This document shows, one piece after another, positions 57,656 to 64,000 of a DNA stretch of 64,000 nucleotides. Origin of the DNA: Bacteroidota bacterium. Lineage in GTDB: Bacteria; Bacteroidota; Bacteroidia; Chitinophagales; Chitinophagaceae. The notes below the pieces were generated by a model, which made no database searches, was not told the origin of the DNA, and saw only the letters and a program-made list of their open reading frames with translations. The stretch covers positions 62,001 through 126,000 of the forward strand of contig VGFT01000005.1 of NCBI GenBank assembly GCA_016868775.1, in the 5' to 3' direction. Both the position numbers and the translations under genes were made by a program. How positions within the stretch are numbered: position 1 is the first letter of the stretch; every line of letters starts with the position of its first letter.

Positions 57656-59800
57656 ATGGCTGACCTGAAATACCAACGGAATTTTGGTATCGCGGCACAC
57701 ATCGATGCCGGTAAAACCACCACCACGGAGCGTATCCTTCGTTACACCGGCATGATTCACCGCATCGGTGAGGTACATGACGGAGCGGCCACCACCGACT
57801 GGATGGAGCAAGAAAAGGAGCGTGGGATTACCATCACTTCCGCCGCCGTAAGCTGTCAGTGGAATTTCCCCACCGTGCTGGGCAAGGCTACCCCCGATAC
57901 CAAAAAATTCTATTTTAACATCATCGATACGCCTGGTCACGTTGACTTCACTGTAGAGGTAGAACGTTCCATGCGGGTGCTGGACGGACTGATCGCGCTG
58001 TTCTCCGCAGTCGATGGGGTTGAGCCCCAGTCCGAGACAGTATGGCGTCAGGCAAACCGTTACGGTGTACCCCGTATTGGTTTTGTCAATAAAATGGACC
58101 GTGCCGGAGCCGACTTTCTAAACGTGGTAAAACAAGTGAAAGAAATGCTCGGATCCAAAGCCGTGCCCCTGCAGTTGCCCATCGGTGCGGAAGATAATTT
58201 CAAAGGCGTGGTGGACTTGATCAAGATGAAGGGAATCATCTGGCACATGGAAACCGAAGGAATGACTTTTGACGAGGTGGATATTCCTGCCGACATGGTC
58301 GAAGAAGCCAATGAATGGCGCGCTTCCCTGGTAGAGGCCGTGGCCGAGTACGATGATAAATTGATGGAGAAATTCTTTGAAGATCCCAATAGTATCAGTG
58401 AAGACGAGATCCATGAGGCGATCCGCAAGGCCACCATCGATCTCAGCATTGTTCCGATGATGTGTGGTTCTTCCTTTAAGAATAAAGGCGTACAAACAGC
58501 GCTTGACGGAGTTTGCCGCTACCTGCCCTCACCGGTGGATATTCCCGATACCATCGGGACCAACCCCGATACGGGTGAGCAGGTCACTCGTAAGGCAGAT
58601 CCCAAAGAACCCTTCGCTGCCCTTGCCTTTAAGATCATGACCGATCCGTTTGTTGGCCGTTTGGCCTTCTTCCGTGCCTACTCCGGCCACCTCGATGCCG
58701 GTTCATATGTATTGAATGTGCGCAGCGGGAAGAAGGAGCGGATCAGCCGGATCATGAAGATGTTCGCCAATAAGCAAAATCCGATCGATTTCATCGAAGC
58801 CGGTGACATCGGAGCCGCGGTTGGTTTCAAGGAGATCAAGACCGGAGATACGCTCTGCGATGAAAATCATCCCATCACCCTCGAGAACATGTTTATTCCC
58901 GAGCCGGTGATCGCGATTGCGGTAGAACCCAAGACGCAAGCCGACGTAGATAAAATGGGTATGGCGATCGCCAAGCTCGTAGAAGAAGATCCTACCCTTC
59001 GGGTAAATACCGATGAAGAGACCGGACAAACCATTCTTCGTGGAATGGGTGAATTGCACCTGGAGATCATCATCGACCGGATGCGTCGTGAATTCAAAGT
59101 AGAGGTAAACCAAGGAGCTCCACAGGTGGCATATAAGGAGGCCTTTACGTCTACGATCGAACACCGGGAGACCTTGAAGAAGCAAACCGGAGGCCGTGGT
59201 AAGTTTGCCGACATCGTCTTCAGCCTCGGGCCCGTAGATGCCGAGTGGCAAACAGAAAATCAGGACAAGAACTATCAGTTCGTCAATGATATTTTCGGAG
59301 GTTCCATTCCCCGTGAGTTTGTGCCCGCCATCCAAAAAGGATTCGAGCAATCTATGACTACCGGGGTGCTGGCCAACTATCCTGTGGCCAACATGAAGAT
59401 CCGTGTGTTCGACGGAAGTTTCCACGCGGTCGACTCCGACTCCATGTCATTCGAACTTTGTGCCAAGCAAGGTTTCCGCGAGGCGGCCCGTAAAGCCAAG
59501 CCCGTATTGTTGGAGCCCATTATGCGCGTCGAGGTGGTTACCCCCGATCAGTACATGGGAGATGTAACTGGAGACCTTAACCGTCGTCGTGGAATGATGG
59601 AGGGAATGGACAGCCGTGCCGGTGCTCAAGTCATCAAGGCCAAAGTTCCGCTCAGTGAAATGTTTGGATATGTAACCCAACTGCGCTCACTGAGTTCGGG
59701 CCGCGCCTCCTCAACGATGGAGTTCTCTCATTACAACCCCGCGCCGAACAACATTGCCGAAGAAGTTATTGCCAAGGTGAAAGGGAAAGCGAATGCCTAA
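57656..59800 (+). CDS. fusA: Elongation factor G
   Basis: [53 protein letters not shown]. True start ATG 57656 rather than 57473. Confidence 0.97.
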   Translation: MADLKYQRNFGIAAHIDAGKTTTTERILRYTGMIHRIGEVHDGAATTDWMEQEKERGITITSAAVSCQWNFPTVLGKATPDTKKFYFNIIDTPGHVDFTVEVERSMRVLDGLIALFSAVDGVEPQSETVWRQANRYGVPRIGFVNKMDRAGADFLNVVKQVKEMLGSKAVPLQLPIGAEDNFKGVVDLIKMKGIIWHMETEGMTFDEVDIPADMVEEANEWRASLVEAVAEYDDKLMEKFFEDPNSISEDEIHEAIRKATIDLSIVPMMCGSSFKNKGVQTALDGVCRYLPSPVDIPDTIGTNPDTGEQVTRKADPKEPFAALAFKIMTDPFVGRLAFFRAYSGHLDAGSYVLNVRSGKKERISRIMKMFANKQNPIDFIEAGDIGAAVGFKEIKTGDTLCDENHPITLENMFIPEPVIAIAVEPKTQADVDKMGMAIAKLVEEDPTLRVNTDEETGQTILRGMGELHLEIIIDRMRREFKVEVNQGAPQVAYKEAFTSTIEHRETLKKQTGGRGKFADIVFSLGPVDAEWQTENQDKNYQFVNDIFGGSIPREFVPAIQKGFEQSMTTGVLANYPVANMKIRVFDGSFHAVDSDSMSFELCAKQGFREAARKAKPVLLEPIMRVEVVTPDQYMGDVTGDLNRRRGMMEGMDSRAGAQVIKAKVPLSEMFGYVTQLRSLSSGRASSTMEFSHYNPAPNNIAEEVIAKVKGKANA

Positions 59801-59820
59801 ATTTCGCTTATGAAATAGTG

Positions 59821-59850
59821 AATCCCGACCCCTTCCGGTCGGGATTTTTT
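59821..59850 (+). terminator. Intrinsic terminator after fusA
   Basis: AATCCCGACC-CCTTCC-GGTCGGGATT followed by TTTT. Confidence 0.85.
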
Positions 59851-60568
59851 ATATCCAATTCATCTTGATGTGATCGATTCGGTTTGATCGAAGTTGTGCT
59901 CGGATCTTTTCTAGCGCAGGCACTTGCTCGGGGATCTTTGTCTCATGTGTTTCCACATACATTCGGCCGAATAAGTCCCAAGCGTTTTCGGCCAAGATCT
60001 TTTCAAGGATAGCGATTTCGGCACCTTCTACGTCAAGCTTGATCAGCGACACGGGATTGGGTTGGGATCTCAGAAACGCGATCAGGTCGATCAGCTTGAC
60101 AGGTCTGCTTTTCGTAGCATCCACATTTGTTTTCTGAGCGATGAGCGAAGACCCAACCGTGAAGGCAGTATCTTCTTCGCTTCCCTGCGCATGATCGAAT
60201 AGGGGGAGGGTGGCCTCCTGATTCCATACGCCCTCGTTTCTTAATTGAACATTCGACAGGTGGCCGCATCGGCGTTGCAGGACTTTAAAAGCTCGGGGGT
60301 CGGGTTCAAAAGCAATGATGGTGGCACCCGTAGTAGCGAGGAGCCGGGTGATTAATCCCACATTCGCCCCGCAGTCCAACACGACATCTCCCTTCCTCAG
60401 CCGAAGCCAATCAGGAATGAGTTTCACATAACTGATCGCGATGGCACCGGTATTGAGAAGTTTTCGTTTCAGCAGCGCAAGTCGAATCGGCATGGGTTCA
60501 AATCTACTTGGATTCGTCCAACGAATTTTTGAGAAGTACTTGAAGACCGATAGTGCCTCTCGCAGCAC
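59849..60568 (-). CDS. FkbM-family methyltransferase
   Basis: LRKGDVVLDCGANVGLITRLLATTGATIIAFEPDPRAFKVLQ; SLIKLDVEGAEIAILE. Confidence 0.88.
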   Translation of the reverse strand: MLREALSVFKYFSKIRWTNPSRFEPMPIRLALLKRKLLNTGAIAISYVKLIPDWLRLRKGDVVLDCGANVGLITRLLATTGATIIAFEPDPRAFKVLQRRCGHLSNVQLRNEGVWNQEATLPLFDHAQGSEEDTAFTVGSSLIAQKTNVDATKSRPVKLIDLIAFLRSQPNPVSLIKLDVEGAEIAILEKILAENAWDLFGRMYVETHETKIPEQVPALEKIRAQLRSNRIDHIKMNWI

Positions 60569-60760
60569 CGCCCAAAAACACCAAGCTCTTTCCGGAGACG
60601 CTCAGTCAATAGGTTCTGATATATAGCGCCATCGGTGTTGGTGCATTTTGGAGTTTCGATTTAGGTGATATTTATTTAGCATGCTGGATTTCAGCAACTT
60701 AGAGGAAAACTGGGCAGCCCGGGTGACTGCGATTCTGGCGTAAAAATTAGTCGACAACTA

Positions 60761-60792
60761 TTTGGTTGCTACCAACTTGTGACTTACCTTTG
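60761..60792 (+). promoter_or_regulatory. Bacteroidota-type promoter for rpsJ
   Basis: TTTGG, 19-20-nt spacer, TACCTTTG. Confidence 0.7.
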
Positions 60793-60821
60793 CATCCCCT
60801 AAACAAAAGGGACCCACAAAC

Positions 60822-61127
60822 ATGTCGCAGCGTATACGTATCAAGTTGCAGTCTTACGATCACAATCTGGTCGACAAATCGGCCGAGAAGATCGTTAAGA
60901 CCGTGCGCAGTACCGGAGCGGTGGTCACCGGCCCCATTCCTCTGCCCACACACCGTAGGATCTTTACGGTGTTGCGTTCGCCTCACGTCAACAAGAAGAG
61001 TCGTGAGCAGTTTCAACTGGCAACCCACAAACGCCTGTTGGATATTTATACGTCTACCAGTCGCACCGTAGACGCGCTGAGCAAATTGGATTTACCGAGT
61101 GGGGTTGAAGTCGAGATCAAGGCCTAA
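60822..61127 (+). CDS. rpsJ: 30S ribosomal protein S10
   Basis: [64 protein letters not shown]. Confidence 0.98.
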   Translation: MSQRIRIKLQSYDHNLVDKSAEKIVKTVRSTGAVVTGPIPLPTHRRIFTVLRSPHVNKKSREQFQLATHKRLLDIYTSTSRTVDALSKLDLPSGVEVEIKA

Positions 61128-61359
61128 CCGCTTTTCTCGCAACGTTCTTATTGTTCGAACACGTAATTAAATAGTCATCTCTCAATTTGCCTACGGCAGA
61201 AAAAAGAGCGCTGACTGATTCACATAAAACAAGCCATTCAGGGTTTGTTTACCGTCGGTACTTCCCCAGAAAGGAAAAGGTCGACGGCGAAACGGGGATT
61301 GAAGTCTGGTTTATACCACCGGATTGTCCCGATACCCTGGAGGCATAAACGAAAGGTTT

Positions 61360-61977
61360 ATGAAAGGTATCATTGGGAAGAAAATCGGAATGACCAGCAT
61401 CTTCGACTCCGCAGGCAAGCAGACCGCCTGTACCATTATCGAAGCGGGCCCCTGTGTGGTGACCCAGGTCAAAACCCAAGCGTCTGACGGCTACAACGCC
61501 CTTCAGCTTTCCTATGGCGACAAAAAAGAGAAACACGCTACCAAAGCGGCGGTGAATCATTTTGCCAAATCTCAAACCACTCCCAAAAAAGTTTCCCGCG
61601 AATTCCGTGACTTTTCTATGGAGAAATCACTCGGGGAGACCATTACCGTAGACATTTTCGCCGAAGGCGATAAGGTCGAAGTAGTGGGCACCACGAAGGG
61701 TAAGGGATTTCAAGGGGTAGTGAAGCGTCACGGGTTTAGTGGGGTTGGACAGCAAAGCCACGGTCAGCACGATCGTCAGCGTGCTCCCGGATCGTTGGGT
61801 AACTCCTCTGATGCGAGCCGGGTCATGAAAGGCATGCGCATGGCAGGTCGGATGGGAACTGACCGGGTAAAGATGAAAGGGCTGCAGGTGGTTAAGATCT
61901 TCCCCGACAAAAACTACATTTTGGTGAGCGGGTCTGTTCCTGGTCACAATGGTTCCATTGTATACATTCAGAAATAA
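61360..61977 (+). CDS. rplC: 50S ribosomal protein L3
   Basis: [49 protein letters not shown]. Confidence 0.97.
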   Translation: MKGIIGKKIGMTSIFDSAGKQTACTIIEAGPCVVTQVKTQASDGYNALQLSYGDKKEKHATKAAVNHFAKSQTTPKKVSREFRDFSMEKSLGETITVDIFAEGDKVEVVGTTKGKGFQGVVKRHGFSGVGQQSHGQHDRQRAPGSLGNSSDASRVMKGMRMAGRMGTDRVKMKGLQVVKIFPDKNYILVSGSVPGHNGSIVYIQK

Positions 61978-62014
61978 TCCGGCGAACAAACCAACCGCCG
62001 ACAAACGATAAAGT

Positions 62015-62641
62015 ATGAAACTCGATGTATTGAATAGCCAGGGAAAATCAACCGGACGTTCCGTGGAACTTCCGGAGGAGATCTTTGGTGCCGAGCCCAA
62101 TGATCACGTGATCTATTTGGCCGTCAAACAATATTTGGCTGCACAGCGCCAGGGAACGCACAAGGTAAAGACCCGAGCGGAGGTCAAAGGAGCCAGTCGC
62201 AAATTGCACAAGCAAAAGGGAACGGGGGGAAGCCGTAAGGGAAACATCCGCAACCCGCTGTACAAGGGGGGTGGTACCATTTTTGGTCCCAAGCCCCACA
62301 GCTACGACATCAAACTGAACCGTAAGGTGAAAGATCTTGCCAAGATCTCTGCGCTTAGCTACAAAGCCAAAGAGCAAGCGATCGTGGTGTTGGAAGACCT
62401 GAAAATGGACACCCCCAAGACCAAGGAATTCGTGGGCATCCTGCGCAACCTGAACATCGGCGAGAAGAAAGTCATGTATGTACAACCCGAGCACAACCTC
62501 GAGCTGGAGATGTCGATGCGCAACGTGCCCACCGTACAAGGGGTGATGCTGAGCGACATCAATACCTATGACATCGTAAATGCCGACGTGTTGGTCCTTA
62601 CGGAAAGCGCAGCCAAGATCTTTTCTGACAACGAAGCCTAA
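62015..62641 (+). CDS. rplD: 50S ribosomal protein L4
   Basis: MKLDVLNSQGKSTGRSVELPEEIFG; KQKGTGGSRKGNIRNPLYKGGGTIFGPKPHSY. Confidence 0.97.
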   Translation: MKLDVLNSQGKSTGRSVELPEEIFGAEPNDHVIYLAVKQYLAAQRQGTHKVKTRAEVKGASRKLHKQKGTGGSRKGNIRNPLYKGGGTIFGPKPHSYDIKLNRKVKDLAKISALSYKAKEQAIVVLEDLKMDTPKTKEFVGILRNLNIGEKKVMYVQPEHNLELEMSMRNVPTVQGVMLSDINTYDIVNADVLVLTESAAKIFSDNEA

Positions 62642-62673
62642 ACCACAGACATTAACGATTCAAACGATATTCA

Positions 62674-62973
62674 ATGAAACTGAGCGAAGTACTGATCAAG
62701 CCCATCCTGACCGAAAAGGCAAACAACCAACAGGAGAAGCTGCGCCGCTATGCCTTCAAAGTGGCTCGCAAGGCTAACAAGCTGGAGATCAAAAAAGCGG
62801 TTGAGAGTTTTTACGGCGTTTCCGTGACCTCCGTGAACACTTCCGTGGTGCCGGGCAAGCACAAAAGCCGGTTTACCAAATCCGGCGTGATCGAAGGACG
62901 CAAGCCGGCCTATAAAAAAGCCTTTGTTACAGTAGCGAAAGGGGAGACCATCGATCTGTACGCCAGTATTTAA
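62674..62973 (+). CDS. rplW: 50S ribosomal protein L23
   Basis: MKLSEVLIKPILTEKANNQQEKLRRYAFKVARKANKLEIKKAVESFYGV. Confidence 0.96.
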   Translation: MKLSEVLIKPILTEKANNQQEKLRRYAFKVARKANKLEIKKAVESFYGVSVTSVNTSVVPGKHKSRFTKSGVIEGRKPAYKKAFVTVAKGETIDLYASI

Positions 62974-63026
62974 TTAAAAAATGAATGGCCGCAACAGCCG
63001 CAAATGTTGATTTAAAATAAAAGAAC

Positions 63027-63863
63027 ATGGCACTTAAGAAATTCAAACCCATCACCGCCGGAACCCGTTGGCGCATTGGCAATGCCTATGCAGAGGTGAC
63101 AACCAACGTTCCGGAAAAAACCTTGGTGGAACCCAAACCCCGCACGGGCGGACGGAATTCTTCCGGACACTTATCCATGCGTTATCGGGGTGGCGGACAT
63201 AAAAAGAAATACCGCCTCATCGACTTCAAGCGGAACAAAACCGGATTGGCCGAAGTGGTTTCAATCGAATACGATCCGAACCGTACGGCGTTCATCGCCT
63301 TGTTGCAGTATGCCTACGGAGAGAAGCGTTACATCCTGGCCCCGCAAGGGTTGCAGGTAGGTGCCAAAGTGGAAAGTGGAAAAGACGTGGCGCCGGAATT
63401 GGGCAATGCCCTTCCCATGCGCAACATGCCCTTGGGTACCAACATTCACAACATTGAGATACAACCCGGACAGGGTGGCAAATTGGCTCGAAGTGCCGGT
63501 TCTTCGGCGCAGCTGACCAATAAGGAAGATCGCTATGCGATCCTGAAAATGCCTTCCGGAGAACTCCGCAAGGTGCTCATCGATGGATACGCAACGGTAG
63601 GCGTGGTCAGCAACAGCGATCACAGTTTGCAAAGCATGGGTAAGGCCGGTCGCAACCGTTGGAAAGGCATAAAGCCCCGTAACCGAGGCGTGGCCATGAA
63701 CCCGGTTGATCACCCGATGGGGGGTGGTGAAGGAAAGGCCTCTGGTGGACAGCCTCGCAGCCGCAATGGTCAGTACTCTCGTGGTCTGAAGACTCGTACC
63801 AAGGGTAAGGCCAGCGACAAGCTGATCATCCAACGCAAGAACGGAAGCAAGATCGCTAAATAA
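63027..63863 (+). CDS. rplB: 50S ribosomal protein L2
   Basis: [65 protein letters not shown]. Confidence 0.98.
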   Translation: MALKKFKPITAGTRWRIGNAYAEVTTNVPEKTLVEPKPRTGGRNSSGHLSMRYRGGGHKKKYRLIDFKRNKTGLAEVVSIEYDPNRTAFIALLQYAYGEKRYILAPQGLQVGAKVESGKDVAPELGNALPMRNMPLGTNIHNIEIQPGQGGKLARSAGSSAQLTNKEDRYAILKMPSGELRKVLIDGYATVGVVSNSDHSLQSMGKAGRNRWKGIKPRNRGVAMNPVDHPMGGGEGKASGGQPRSRNGQYSRGLKTRTKGKASDKLIIQRKNGSKIAK

Positions 63864-63891
63864 TAACCGCACAAACGAATAAGAAAAACAT

Positions 63892-64000
63892 ATGGCTCGT
63901 TCGATTAAAAAAGGTCCCTACATCGCCGCCCACCTGGAAAAGAAGGTGATCGGCATGAACGAAGGAAAAAGTAAGAAAGGCGTGATCAAGACGTGGAGTC
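63892..64000 (+). CDS. rpsS: 30S ribosomal protein S19 (3' truncated by window edge)
   Basis: [36 protein letters not shown] runs off the window; follows rplB in canonical order. Confidence 0.95.
   Translation, partial: MARSIKKGPYIAAHLEKKVIGMNEGKSKKGVIKTWS

Overview
The window is a gene-dense chromosomal segment of a Bacteroidota genome. Its features look Chitinophagaceae-like: -7 boxes of the TAnnTTTG type, a TonB receptor, DUF4954, an alternative-class chorismate synthase, and the rpsJ-rplC-rplD-rplW-rplB-rpsS order. I assign about 63 protein genes, one initiator tRNA, one TPP riboswitch and several intrinsic terminators. I found no CRISPR array, transposase, integrase or phage gene. Most genes are housekeeping: pyrG, yidC, ilvE, rpsL/rpsG, icd, ispH, ddl, era, der, glmS, mutS, ruvX, def, rluD, lipB, an aroG-aroB-aroA-aroC cluster, fusA and the start of the S10 ribosomal operon. 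The best candidate for an undescribed system is at about 47.2-49.2 kb. There an ECF sigma gene is followed by a membrane protein that fuses an anti-sigma-like cytoplasmic region, one TM helix and an intact trypsin-like protease domain. Divergent to the sigma gene is a small lipoprotein gene with three exact 27-bp repeats. Both sides of the shared intergenic region carry the same bipartite motif, CGGGTA(nn)AGGTTAC-N15-GTAT, in divergent orientation, suggesting an autoregulated sigma factor that also drives the lipoprotein. Other notable points are a thiamine-riboswitch-controlled TonB receptor, a ComA-like/AroE overlapping pair, a LuxC-like reductase beside a ferredoxin, a kinase-less PASTA protein coupled to Ddl, a split str operon, a possible structured leader before rplC, and tail-to-tail overlap in 7 of 13 convergent gene pairs. 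All family names come from reading the translations; no database search was run.
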